From a virus, in the IMG/VR virus record IMGVR_UViG_3300037264_005663, positions 1-54,940 of that record: DNA of 54,940 nt. One strand, 5' to 3'. Below are positions 14,936 to 23,412 of the stretch, piece by piece. Under the pieces are notes generated by a model. It made no database searches. It had not been told where the DNA came from and saw only the letters and a program-made list of their open reading frames with translations. Position numbers and translations under genes: made by a program. Position 1 is the first letter of the stretch, and each line of letters opens with the position of its first letter.

Positions 14936-15032
14936 TTGGTCGGGGACGATCGCGGATTGCGATCGTGACAAGGATGGGTGGCTGGTCTGTCCCGTGACCG
15001 GCGACCCGGTGGATTTCGTTCCGATGGACTGA
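14898..15032 (+). CDS. Small zinc-ribbon protein
   Basis: A ~44-residue product with CTSAGCDW and WLVCPVTGD, a C-x4-C...C pattern. The start is uncertain among several in-frame ATGs (14862, 14898, 14907); 14898 follows GGGAG. It overlaps the end of the previous gene. Confidence 0.45.
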   Translation: MDSMMMCTSAGCDWSGTIADCDRDKDGWLVCPVTGDPVDFVPMD

Positions 15033-15054
15033 AGAGGTCCGAGGGGAGAATCTA

Positions 15055-15402
15055 ATGGGTGAAGATGCTGCCGACAAGGTGACTCCGCTCCGCAACAAGC
15101 GCACCCGCAAGCCGAAGCAGGCAGACCTCCCGGGAGCCGAGGGCAAGGCTGCCGGTCAACCCCGCACCAACCGGGTCCGGGTGCCGGCGTTCGACATCCC
15201 GGAAATCCGGTTTGGTGTCCCCATCACGAAACCGGTCAAGATTCCCGGAACCCCCGTACGCCGCGATACCATCATCGTCACCGTCTATATCCCCAAGACC
15301 GAGGAAATATGGCGCCGGATCAAGGCGCTGCAGGGGCAGACCGCCGCCGGCCGGCTCGAGCCGGTACAGGCGGAGATGCCGCTCGAGGCCGACGAGGCAT
15401 GA
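15055..15402 (+). CDS. Unknown protein with basic N-terminus
   Basis: A 115-residue protein from ATG 15055 after GAGGGGAG. The first 45 residues are Lys/Arg-rich and probably disordered; the rest has PVRRDTIIVTVYIPKTEEIW and a helix (RRIKALQGQT). Its stop overlaps the next gene. No family recognised. Confidence 0.6.
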   Translation: MGEDAADKVTPLRNKRTRKPKQADLPGAEGKAAGQPRTNRVRVPAFDIPEIRFGVPITKPVKIPGTPVRRDTIIVTVYIPKTEEIWRRIKALQGQTAAGRLEPVQAEMPLEADEA

Positions 15403-15584
15403 AATTTCCGGCGTGGTGGTGGTCCGTGGCGTACAAATGTCCCGTGCGCGCTGCGGGGCCGCGCGAGACGACGTCCGGGCCACCACCCATCCCGCACGAT
15501 GGGTTGGTGTTCGATGAGGACCAGGAAGCGGCGCGCGATCTCCTCGAGGTGGAGTGGATGGTGCGCCTGGTGGAGAAACAATGA
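15399..15584 (+). CDS. Small unknown protein
   Basis: A 61-residue protein with ATGA overlaps at both ends. It has an aromatic N-terminus (MKFPAWWWSVAYKC) and a charged helical C-terminus. No recognisable family. Confidence 0.55.
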   Translation: MKFPAWWWSVAYKCPVRAAGPRETTSGPPPIPHDGLVFDEDQEAARDLLEVEWMVRLVEKQ

Positions 15585-15937
15585 GCCACAGACATTTCTT
15601 GGGGATCAGCCGATCAACCTACGAGGAGATAGTGCACAAAATGCGCGAGGCTGGGCACGCACAAGCGATCCGCGATGACGGCGTCATCGAGATGGTCGGC
15701 ATTGGGTTGCGGGTCGAGTCAGCGACCGGTGGAGAGGCCCGCGCTGGTGAGTTTCCCTGTTGCGCGGTGTGGGACGGCGACAAATGCAATCGAATGGCTA
15801 TCCATTGGATGCGCTACACGGACAGGAAGACTCGCAAGACTGTACCCGCGGCTCCGGTGTGCGAGAAGTGCGGGATGCGCGAACTGAAGATGCCCGATCT
15901 CGGCCAGTTGCGTGTCCTGGGGCCGATGGCGGAATGA
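15581..15937 (+). CDS. Cys-rich small protein
   Basis: A 118-residue protein with a helical N-terminus, then CCAVWDGDKC and VCEKCGMREL, which could form a zinc site. ATGA overlap with both neighbours. Function unknown. Confidence 0.6.
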   Translation: MSHRHFLGISRSTYEEIVHKMREAGHAQAIRDDGVIEMVGIGLRVESATGGEARAGEFPCCAVWDGDKCNRMAIHWMRYTDRKTRKTVPAAPVCEKCGMRELKMPDLGQLRVLGPMAE

Positions 15938-16188
15938 CGCAGCTGAAATACGTGGATGATCCACAGTACGGTTTACCAATGTGCCCCGAATCTGTGCCGG
16001 CCATCGTCCCCTCTATTAACGAGGAACGATGCTGTGACACATGCGATCGATACTCGTTCAAGGTGTGTTATTCGGATGACGAAGAGCCCACAGCCGGGAA
16101 GTGCTTCCGCCACTATCCAGGGCACGTCGATTGGACTCGGTCTGATTATGTTTGCCCTTTATGGGAAGCAATTAGGATCACAGAATGA
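15934..16188 (+). CDS. Cys-rich small protein, possible metal cluster
   Basis: An 84-residue protein with CCDTCDRYSFKVC, CFRHYPG and CPLW. This CCxxC...C...C...C pattern resembles zinc- or iron-sulphur-binding small proteins. It is coupled by ATGA to genes on either side. Confidence 0.6.
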   Translation: MTQLKYVDDPQYGLPMCPESVPAIVPSINEERCCDTCDRYSFKVCYSDDEEPTAGKCFRHYPGHVDWTRSDYVCPLWEAIRITE

Positions 16189-16412
16189 AGATCCGGTGTA
16201 TCGGTGGTCCACTCGACGGCGTTGAGATCGACATGGGAGATTCGCGAAACGATCGCTTGGAGTTCCGTGACGCGTCGATCGAAGTTAATGGTGTGGAACT
16301 AGGGTATTGCCGGGATGCCATAGTGAGATTGGCGTCTCTGGTTTACGTCTTCCACTTCACTAATAGATATGAGGACGACGGGGAAACTCCGATCTACGAG
16401 TTCGTGCAATAG
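16185..16412 (+). CDS. Small GGPxDG-family protein
   Basis: A 75-residue protein starting MKIRCIGGPLDGVEIDMG, with a later YVFHFTNRYEDDGETPIYEF. This is the most typical copy of the GGPLDG family in the window. ATGA overlap with the preceding gene; a ~230-base gap follows. Confidence 0.7.
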   Translation: MKIRCIGGPLDGVEIDMGDSRNDRLEFRDASIEVNGVELGYCRDAIVRLASLVYVFHFTNRYEDDGETPIYEFVQ

Positions 16413-16641
16413 TAATGGATTGCCCACACGGACAGATGCGCACGCCGGCGACAGGCTCCATGGTTCGTCGGCCGTTCACCGCTCGAGGCGGACGAAGACC
16501 GGGGTCTCGCACCCCCGGGTTTCGCTTTGAGGAGGACCCGTGTGGAGCGCGGGAAGACCGAGTGCGCCAATTGACCCACCGACAGAGAGCGGGCTGTCGT
16601 GTTCGCTCGTTAATCACGCCAAAAGAGTTAGGGGGGGTGTT
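16413..16641 (+). other. Stretch without a confident gene
   Basis: One open frame (16415-16645) encodes an Arg/Gly/Pro-rich 76-residue product with no family signal and no ribosome site. The segment holds an inverted repeat CCGGGG...CCCCGG around 16499. No tRNA could be folded. It may be leader or spacer sequence for the gene at 16642. Confidence 0.4.
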
Positions 16642-16833
16642 GTGATTCTGCGTCGCGAGAAGCACAAATCAGGTGAGTGTCGTGTACGATCGCGATTCCT
16701 CTTCCTTCCCAAGAGGATCACCACGTCTGTGTCTGACGATATCCGGTGGCTCGAGTTTGCACGGTGGGAGGAGGAATGGCACTGCGGCATCTCGAGTGGG
16801 TATTGGCTTCCTACCAAATTCGTCGATGAATGA
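16642..16833 (+). CDS. Small phage protein with RFLFLPKRI...RWLEFA motif
   Basis: A 63-residue protein with a GTG start after GGGGGGGTG. RFLFLPKRITTSVSDDIRWL and EFARWEEEW resemble a common phage family of unknown function. The stop overlaps the next start. Confidence 0.55.
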   Translation: MILRREKHKSGECRVRSRFLFLPKRITTSVSDDIRWLEFARWEEEWHCGISSGYWLPTKFVDE

Positions 16834-17077
16834 TTCAATGACGCTAGACGGCACGAACGAAGTCTGTGTCTTTGTTGGTGGTGGGAGTTGGGACGGTCAT
16901 CGGTTTCTATTGTGGCGCCCGCTCCCTCTGGTGTTGAAGAGACCCATGTTCATAAACCAGGGAGTGATTCGGCCTCCAGGGGATCTCGATATCACGAAGT
17001 CCAATATCTTGATGCTCACGTTCCACCGTGATGGTCGCGATGACGAGGGTTGTGTCCGCTACGTCTACCAAGGATGA
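16826..17077 (+). CDS. GGPxDG-like small protein upstream of TerL
   Basis: An 83-residue protein with VFVGGGSWDGHRFLLWRPLP, a variant of the GGPxDG motif, and a C-terminal VRYVYQG. ATGA overlap with the terminase gene. Function unknown. Confidence 0.55.
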   Translation: MNDSMTLDGTNEVCVFVGGGSWDGHRFLLWRPLPLVLKRPMFINQGVIRPPGDLDITKSNILMLTFHRDGRDDEGCVRYVYQG

Positions 17078-18741
17078 TCCATCGCGCCGGCGGATTCCCA
17101 AATCTCCCCTTCCCGTCAGCCCCTGACGACGATCCCTTCTCGGTAGTCCTGCCCGACGAGGTAGAATCCGACGACGACATCCTTGGCGAGTACGAGCGCG
17201 AAGCCGTTCGTGTTGCGCGTGTCGATCCCGTCACCTTCCTCGAGTACGCGTTCGACTGGAAGTGCTGTCCATTCCACGAAGAGTGGCAAGATTTCCTCAC
17301 CGAGAACAGGCGCGCGCAGATCTTTGCTCCTACCGAGCACGGCAAGACCGGCCAGATATCGCAGGGCCGGGTGCTGTGGGAACTCGGCCGTAATCCAAAC
17401 CTCCGAATAGTCATCGCCTCCGCCGGCTCGACACACGCCTCGAAACCGGTCGGGCTCATTAAGCAGGCCATCCAAGTCAATCCGCGCGTCAGGCGCGTAT
17501 TCCCATGGCTGCGGCGCGAGTCGGATCCCAACCGTATGCGGGCGTGGGGTACGACCAAAGTCATTGTAGCGCGCCCCGACCTCACCAACCGCGATTTCTC
17601 GCTCCAGGCCCTCGGCGTTCACGGTATCATCGAGGGCGCCCGCGTCGATCTCCTGGTACTGGATGATGTCCTCAACAATCTCAACACGGCGACCGCCGAG
17701 CAACGCGAGGCAGTTATCCAGTGGCTCAAGAGCACCGCCATCCCGCGAACGACTGTGCGCGCTCGAGTCTGGTCAGTCGGTACGCCGTGGCACATCGACG
17801 ACGCCATGCACTGGATAGAGAAGAATCCGGAGTACGTCTCCAAGCGTTACGACGCGGATGGCGGACTTTGGCCCGAACTCGTTATGTCTGAGGGCCAGGA
17901 ATACGGATGGCCCAAGTGGCGACTCGAGCAGCGCAAGAACGAAATAGGCACGCTCGAGTATAATCGCTGCATGCGGTGCCGCGCGCTCTCCGACGAAATG
18001 CGCATCTTCCAGGTGTCACACATCAACCGGTGCATCGAACTCAGCGGGAAGCGCGAATTCGCGAGAACCTATCGCGACAGCAGGCTTTATGTGGTGACCG
18101 GGCAGGACCTCGGACATCGAAAGAAGCGAAGTTCCAATGAGACGGTGCTTTTCACTGGTGGAGTCGATTTACAGACGGGGATTTACGAGACCATTTCCAT
18201 AGACAGCATCCGCGGCGAGATCGCCGATATTCTGCGCCTCATGATAGACGTCTACATCCGATATGCACCGCAGGAGTACGTGGTCGAGAACAACGCTGCC
18301 CAAGCATACCTCGAGCAATTCATACGACGCAAGGACGAGATCCTGCAGATCATCGGCGCCAAGGCCGACCCCAGGACCCCACAGATTCTGAATTTCCTGC
18401 GAATCATCCCGTTTACCACCGGTCGCCAGAAGGCGGATACCGAATTCGGAATCCGGGCCATGACCGCGGACTTCGAACACGCGCGATGGCGCGTTCATGA
18501 CAACGACCAGACCCACAGGTGGCGAGACGAAATGGACCGATATACCGAGACGTCACACCCGGGAGATCGGGTGATGGGTGGATGGTTCTGCTGGTGGCGC
18601 TTGCGTCAAAAGTCGCAACGGAGTAAGATACGGGTACTCAAGAGGTCAGGGGGACCACCAGATGGCCAGCAAGAAATCGGGGGGAGCACGCAAGACCGCG
18701 GAATCCAACCCCGCAGAATCCGCACCCTCCGGGCCAGGTAG
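17074..18741 (+). CDS. terL: Terminase large subunit
   Basis: The 555-residue protein has an ATPase domain with a deviant Walker A (APTEHGKT, 85-92), Walker B (VDLLVLDDV, 191-199) and a coupling motif (WSVGTPWH, 233-240). The nuclease domain has acidic residues in VTGQDLGHRKK (Asp345) and VVENNAAQ (Glu405). It cuts and pumps the genome into the procapsid through the portal. The last ~27 residues are encoded in a frame that overlaps the portal gene start. ATG at 17074 overlaps the previous stop. Confidence 0.93.
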   Translation: MIHRAGGFPNLPFPSAPDDDPFSVVLPDEVESDDDILGEYEREAVRVARVDPVTFLEYAFDWKCCPFHEEWQDFLTENRRAQIFAPTEHGKTGQISQGRVLWELGRNPNLRIVIASAGSTHASKPVGLIKQAIQVNPRVRRVFPWLRRESDPNRMRAWGTTKVIVARPDLTNRDFSLQALGVHGIIEGARVDLLVLDDVLNNLNTATAEQREAVIQWLKSTAIPRTTVRARVWSVGTPWHIDDAMHWIEKNPEYVSKRYDADGGLWPELVMSEGQEYGWPKWRLEQRKNEIGTLEYNRCMRCRALSDEMRIFQVSHINRCIELSGKREFARTYRDSRLYVVTGQDLGHRKKRSSNETVLFTGGVDLQTGIYETISIDSIRGEIADILRLMIDVYIRYAPQEYVVENNAAQAYLEQFIRRKDEILQIIGAKADPRTPQILNFLRIIPFTTGRQKADTEFGIRAMTADFEHARWRVHDNDQTHRWRDEMDRYTETSHPGDRVMGGWFCWWRLRQKSQRSKIRVLKRSGGPPDGQQEIGGSTQDRGIQPRRIRTLRAR

Positions 18742-20368
18742 CCGCGTGGTGGTCCCTCGACGGCTCAAGGCGTATACCGCAGGCGCCGGGCGGGGCGATC
18801 CAGGCCGCGGTGTCGGGCGGTCCCGGCAGGAACATGAAACGTGGGCCGGGCGCACTGGCGCCCCCTCTCTGGTGGAACCGCCGCTCGACCTCGCCGACCT
18901 CGCGGGGCTCCTCCTCGAAAGTACCGATTTCTCGGCCTGCGCATTCCAGATAGCCGCCGATACCGTGGGGCTGGGTTACGACCTCGAGGAGACGGAAACG
19001 GGGAAGGTCACTCCCAAGGACCAGATGGAGCGCGACCGCAGGGCGGTCAATGAATTCTTCGAGAATGCGCCTGGCGGACAGGACGAGGAGATGGCCGCCG
19101 GCGACGAGACACTCGAGCAGACGCTGACCTGCTCGGCTGTGGACTGGGAATCCGGCGGCAACGGCTACATCGAGATATCGCGTGACGAGGAGTACACGGC
19201 TGACGGTCTGTATCACCTCCAGGGCACGCGCATGCGAATCCGGAAGGACCGCCGCGGGTTCGCGCAGATAAGCCCCAGCCGTTCCAAGGTCGTCTGGTTC
19301 CGCAATTTCGGATCGCCAAAGGAACTCGGGGTTGACTGGCCGGGACGGTTCATCGCCCCCGATGAAGACAAGAGTATGCTGCTCAACGAGGTGCTGTGGG
19401 TTCGGCACTATCATCCGGCTAGCTTCTTCTATGGTCTGCCGCGCATCGTCCCTGCTATTTCTGCCGTGCGCGGGAACACGTTCTCCGCAGACCGCAATAT
19501 CAAATTCTTCTACAACAAAGCACTGCCGGAGATTGCGATTCTCGTTGAAGGGAACACCGAGACTGTCGGCGACGAGGACATGCAGGCATTTATCGACGAA
19601 ATCTGTGACCACTTTATGACGGAGCTCCAGGGCGAGCACTTCAAACCGCTCATTCTCCAGCTTCCGCAGGGCATCACGATCAAGATAGAGAAAATGTCGC
19701 CGGAGATGAAGGACGCCGACCACCGCACCTATCGAATCGACAACCGCGATGAAATTCTGCGCGCACACAATATGATGCCGAACCGGCTGGGAATCATCGA
19801 GTCCGGCAACTTGGGAGGCGGTACCGGCGAGTCACAGATCGAAATCTACAAGCAGAGTGTTACACGCCCTCGCCAGGGCATCTGGAATCGCAAGCTCACG
19901 CGTGTAATCGAGTTGGGCCTCGGCATCAAGACGTTGCGTTTCAAGTTGCGCGAAATCGACACCATCGACGAATCGCGCGAGGCACTCATCCTCCAGATCC
20001 TCGTGCTCACGGGGACCATGACGGTGAACGAAGCACGCAAATTCGCACGCGAGCGGCTCCAGGTGGAGTGGCTGGAGAAAATCGAAGACCAGTGGGCCGA
20101 CCTTCCGCTCCCTGTGATCCAGCCGCAACTTGCGCTTTTGCCGCTGGGCCTGGAATCAATAGAGCCCGTCCAGGACCCAACGGAACCCGTGGGTCCGCAC
20201 GCTCCATCGCTCGCCGGGGGGAAAAATGGACTCCTCCAGAGGATCCTCGTTGATGACGCCTACAAGCGCCTCGTGCGGAAGGTGGGTGGACGGACCGGAG
20301 GGAACGGTGCTGGTGGTGCCGTTCCGGAAGGCCGCACGCGCACGTCGTCGCACAACCGGTCTCGATAA
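18662..20368 (+). CDS. Portal protein
   Basis: The 568-residue protein carries the PBSX/HK97-type portal pattern: DWESGGNGYIEI, VLWVRHYHPASFFYGLPRIV, SADRNIKFFYNKALPEIAIL and NRLGIIESGNLGGGTGESQI. It forms the dodecameric vertex channel that docks terminase and the tail. ATG at 18662 follows GGGGGGACC. The first ~60 residues are low complexity, and the start overlaps terL by 80 bases. Confidence 0.92.
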   Translation: MASKKSGGARKTAESNPAESAPSGPGSRVVVPRRLKAYTAGAGRGDPGRGVGRSRQEHETWAGRTGAPSLVEPPLDLADLAGLLLESTDFSACAFQIAADTVGLGYDLEETETGKVTPKDQMERDRRAVNEFFENAPGGQDEEMAAGDETLEQTLTCSAVDWESGGNGYIEISRDEEYTADGLYHLQGTRMRIRKDRRGFAQISPSRSKVVWFRNFGSPKELGVDWPGRFIAPDEDKSMLLNEVLWVRHYHPASFFYGLPRIVPAISAVRGNTFSADRNIKFFYNKALPEIAILVEGNTETVGDEDMQAFIDEICDHFMTELQGEHFKPLILQLPQGITIKIEKMSPEMKDADHRTYRIDNRDEILRAHNMMPNRLGIIESGNLGGGTGESQIEIYKQSVTRPRQGIWNRKLTRVIELGLGIKTLRFKLREIDTIDESREALILQILVLTGTMTVNEARKFARERLQVEWLEKIEDQWADLPLPVIQPQLALLPLGLESIEPVQDPTEPVGPHAPSLAGGKNGLLQRILVDDAYKRLVRKVGGRTGGNGAGGAVPEGRTRTSSHNRSR

Positions 20369-21155
20369 ACCAGCCCGCGACCTCCAAGAGGACCTCGCGC
20401 GATCAGCGAGGATACTCCGCCGGGATGTCACCTCGCGGCTCGTCGGCGGTGGCGCCATCCAGCGCATCGCACGTCGTGCGGAGAAGGCGGCCGGCGACCG
20501 CGTCGTATTCCAGGAGACGGTGGACCTCGAGGGCATCTTCGAAGAGTATCGGTTGCGTGTGGCTGGCGACCTGAACGGCTCCGCGGTACGCTCCTACAAT
20601 CTCTCCGGCCAGAACACTCTAGTCACTCTCGGTGGCCGCGGTAATTTCGAGTTGCGAAACCCCAGGATACTTGCGGCGCTGGAGGAGCGCGCGAACATGC
20701 TCGCCGGCGGAGTGGTGGATTCCGTGTTCGATGGCATCCGCGACACCATACGAGTAGGGCTGTACGACGAGCGCAAGGGCGTGGAGGAGATAGCACGGCG
20801 CCTCAGTGACCGTTTCGACATCCTCGAGCGCAGCCGGGCGCGGATGATCGCCCGCACCGAGACCCTGGTGGCGATAGAGCGCGCCACGCAGGAGTCGTTC
20901 GTAGAGAACGGGATCGCCGAGAAACAATGGGCGGCGGCGATCCTGAATCCGACCCCACCGCGCCCCAGCCACATGGCGGCACATGGGCAGACAGTCCGGG
21001 TGTTGGAACCATTCAAGGTGGGGGATTCCAACCTCATGCACCCGGGAGACCCCGACGGGCCGGCGAAGGAAATCATCAATTGCCGGTGCGACGAACTCGC
21101 CATGATCCCCGAATTCCTGGATGTCACCGAGTTGTGGATGGGTGAAGCAGCCTGA
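20226..21155 (+). CDS. Mu F / SPP1 gp7-like minor head protein
   Basis: The ~309-residue protein has the head-morphogenesis signature RPSHMAAHGQTVRVLEPF, then HPGDPDGPAKEIINCRC near the C-terminus. Such proteins associate with the portal inside the procapsid. The start could be ATG 20226, or GTG 20307 after GGAGGGAAC, which would shorten the overlap with the portal gene. A 108-base gap with a possible promoter follows. Confidence 0.85.
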   Translation: MDSSRGSSLMTPTSASCGRWVDGPEGTVLVVPFRKAARARRRTTGLDKPARDLQEDLARSARILRRDVTSRLVGGGAIQRIARRAEKAAGDRVVFQETVDLEGIFEEYRLRVAGDLNGSAVRSYNLSGQNTLVTLGGRGNFELRNPRILAALEERANMLAGGVVDSVFDGIRDTIRVGLYDERKGVEEIARRLSDRFDILERSRARMIARTETLVAIERATQESFVENGIAEKQWAAAILNPTPPRPSHMAAHGQTVRVLEPFKVGDSNLMHPGDPDGPAKEIINCRCDELAMIPEFLDVTELWMGEAA

Positions 21156-21226
21156 CCACCCTATCCGTTCTTGGCCTCTTCTGACAAATTCCATATGCTC
21201 TTTTGCGTCTTCTAGCAACTGAAGTA

Positions 21227-21256
21227 TTGACAGCCCATGGGGGCCAGTGTTAAGTG
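21227..21256 (+). promoter_or_regulatory. Possible promoter, copy B (weaker)
   Basis: TTGACA at 21227-21232 is followed by GGGGGCCAGTG, as in copies A (4825) and C (50007). The -10 region (TAAGTG / GTGATA) is poor and the spacing of CCAGTG differs by 3 bases. It lies in the gap before the protease gene and could boost head-gene transcription. Confidence 0.4.
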
Positions 21257-21263
21257 ATACCCG

Positions 21264-22196
21264 ATGCCGTACACCGAGAGCGATCCACCGGAGGCGATTA
21301 AGGCTCTCCCCAAGGACGCCCAGCGGATCTGGGTCAGTGCCTTCAACTCCGCATTCCGCGCACTCGAGGGTTCGTCCAAGGACCGCGAACAGCGCGCCCA
21401 CCGTATCGCGTGGTCTGCCGTGAAGCAGAAATTCCAGCAGAACGAGAACGGCAAATGGGCCGAGAAGAGGTCCGCGAAGCGCTCATTCGTCGCCGGCGAC
21501 CGCATCGTGGTCGAGATGAATGAAGGCCTGGACGGCTACAGTTCACTCACTCACCGCGCGGTTGATGCCGGGTTGGGCGTTTATCAGAACGAAGGGACGG
21601 ACCCCGAAACGGGCGCCCGCGAGGCGGCGGCCCTCTACTTCCTCCAGTCATCGGGTTGGGACGTTGCGCGCGCAGTTACATGGGCCCGCCAGTGGGCGAG
21701 TGTCCGGAATCAGAGTGTGAAGCGGGTGGGCATCGAATCCGACGATGACGACGGGGAGGATGAGACGCTCTTCGTCCCATTCCATGAGGGCCGGCTCCGC
21801 AAGTCGGTAGAAGATCCACTCCACGCGCGCAAGCGTATTGCATTCTGCGTGGTCTATTCACCGTGGGAGGTGGACATCCACGGAGACATGGCCACTCCCG
21901 ACGAAATCGAGAAGGCGGCATACGGATTCATGCGCAAGATGGCCCGCGGCGAAGCGGCCATCGGGATCCAGCACCAGAAGTGGGGTGGCATCGGCCACGT
22001 CGCCGAGACCTTCATCGCCCGGTCTGGTGATTCCGATTTCAACGAAGGAGAATGGGTCGTGGGTGTGGAGTTTACCGAGGGCGCCTGGCAAAAGGTGTTG
22101 AACGGCGAACTTACAGGGCTGTCCATGGGCGGACACTGGAACCGCATCCCGGTGGACGAGACTGCGGATCTCGCAGCCACCGGGACGGAGGGGTGA
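21264..22196 (+). CDS. ChaB-XkdF fusion: putative prohead protease
   Basis: Residues ~8-75 are a ChaB-like domain (IKALPKDAQRIWVSAFNSAF, ending in KWAEK). Residues ~190-300 match XkdF-type phage proteases (VVYSPWEVDIHGDMATPDEI, WVVGVEFTEGAWQKVLNGEL, GLSMGGHW). XkdF proteins sit between portal and scaffold genes and are thought to mature the prohead. A helical insert separates the two domains. The residue range and order fit that role; catalysis is not proven. Confidence 0.8.
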   Translation: MPYTESDPPEAIKALPKDAQRIWVSAFNSAFRALEGSSKDREQRAHRIAWSAVKQKFQQNENGKWAEKRSAKRSFVAGDRIVVEMNEGLDGYSSLTHRAVDAGLGVYQNEGTDPETGAREAAALYFLQSSGWDVARAVTWARQWASVRNQSVKRVGIESDDDDGEDETLFVPFHEGRLRKSVEDPLHARKRIAFCVVYSPWEVDIHGDMATPDEIEKAAYGFMRKMARGEAAIGIQHQKWGGIGHVAETFIARSGDSDFNEGEWVVGVEFTEGAWQKVLNGELTGLSMGGHWNRIPVDETADLAATGTEG

Positions 22197-22197
22197 T

Positions 22198-23361
22198 ATG
22201 GCGAAGCGCGTTCATTGGTTGAAGGACATCGACCTCGACGAGATTTCGGCCGTGGACGTCGGAGCCAACCGCAAGCGCTTCCGTTACTTCAAGAGCGAGG
22301 GAGGGCCGGGCATGAAGAGCGTCCACGCGCGACGGCGCGGCAAACAGGAGGAGCCACCGCCGGAGGAGACGCCGGTGGACGAAACGCAGCCCGAATCTCC
22401 GATGATGGAGGAGGGCGTGGCCCTCTATCCTTGGGAGCAGTGCGTGCGGGACATGGAGGTCGCCTTCTCGAAGGACGACGGTCCGCGTGTCGCCGCGTTG
22501 CTCTTGGCGAAGTACGGGGAAGGTGAGAACGGCTCAATCAAGATGCCGTCAGACATCGACCCCATCGAAGCAGCGAAGGCCGCGATCGGCGAGGCCAAAG
22601 GGCTGCTGAAGGAGAGTCCTCTGTTGCGTCCGGAAGGAAACGCCAAAGCGACCACCGCGACGAAATCGGCAATGCTCGGTGCGTTGTCCGAGTTCTTCTC
22701 GGATCTTCTGCCGCGCGGGAAGAAGGTCAGCGGGCACAAGAGCGCGGGCGCCGCGGTTGCGGACGCCGAGGACGAGGATCAGGATGGCGTCGATGTCGGC
22801 GCCCAGATCCTCGAGGAGCTGCAGAAGCTCAACAGCAGCATCTCCGGCACGAAGGCGAAGGCGAAGCCCAAGGGCAAGACCAAGCCGAAGCCCGGGAAGT
22901 TCAAGGTGAAGCCCAAGTCGCGCAGCAAGGATGCCGACGAGGACGAGAGCCCCGACGAGGACGACGACGAGGAACCGAAGGACAAAACGAAGTCCGACGG
23001 TGATGACTCTGACGCGGAAGACGACTCCGACGAGGAGGAAGAGGTCAAGGAGGACGCCGACGCCGACGACGAGGACGAGGGCGCCGAGAAGGGAGAATTG
23101 GCCGAGGTCGCCAAGGCCATCCGCAGTGTGGGCAAGAGTCTCAAGGACATCAACCAGCGCCTCGATCTCCTCGAGGAGGCGGGACCGCGCCGGCGCGGGA
23201 AGTCCTCCGCCATCCATGACGAGGACGACGACGCGGAACCCACCGTCCATCGCTCGTTCCTCTTCCCCGGGGCCCGGATGGACCACAAGGCAGTCGAGCC
23301 CTATGTCAAGAGCGTGAAGGAGCGCGCCAAGGCGCGCGAACGGAGTCCCAAAGTCGCGTAA
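22198..23361 (+). CDS. Scaffold-like protein
   Basis: The 387-residue protein begins with DIDLDEISAVDVGANRKRF, a motif common in phage protease/scaffold proteins. A middle section (residues ~215-295) alternates Lys/Pro-rich and Asp/Glu-rich stretches, and the C-terminus is a coiled coil. High charge and low complexity just before the capsid gene fit an internal scaffold. It starts 2 bases after the protease gene. Confidence 0.75.
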   Translation: MAKRVHWLKDIDLDEISAVDVGANRKRFRYFKSEGGPGMKSVHARRRGKQEEPPPEETPVDETQPESPMMEEGVALYPWEQCVRDMEVAFSKDDGPRVAALLLAKYGEGENGSIKMPSDIDPIEAAKAAIGEAKGLLKESPLLRPEGNAKATTATKSAMLGALSEFFSDLLPRGKKVSGHKSAGAAVADAEDEDQDGVDVGAQILEELQKLNSSISGTKAKAKPKGKTKPKPGKFKVKPKSRSKDADEDESPDEDDDEEPKDKTKSDGDDSDAEDDSDEEEEVKEDADADDEDEGAEKGELAEVAKAIRSVGKSLKDINQRLDLLEEAGPRRRGKSSAIHDEDDDAEPTVHRSFLFPGARMDHKAVEPYVKSVKERAKARERSPKVA

Positions 23362-23412
23362 ACCCCCAACCCCACCGGAAGTGGGTCTGGAGTCAGAGAA
23401 GGGAGCCACGAA

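Noticed and set aside
16415-16645. 76-residue Arg/Gly/Pro-rich frame
   Set aside because: No ribosome site, low complexity, no family signal; treated as gap.
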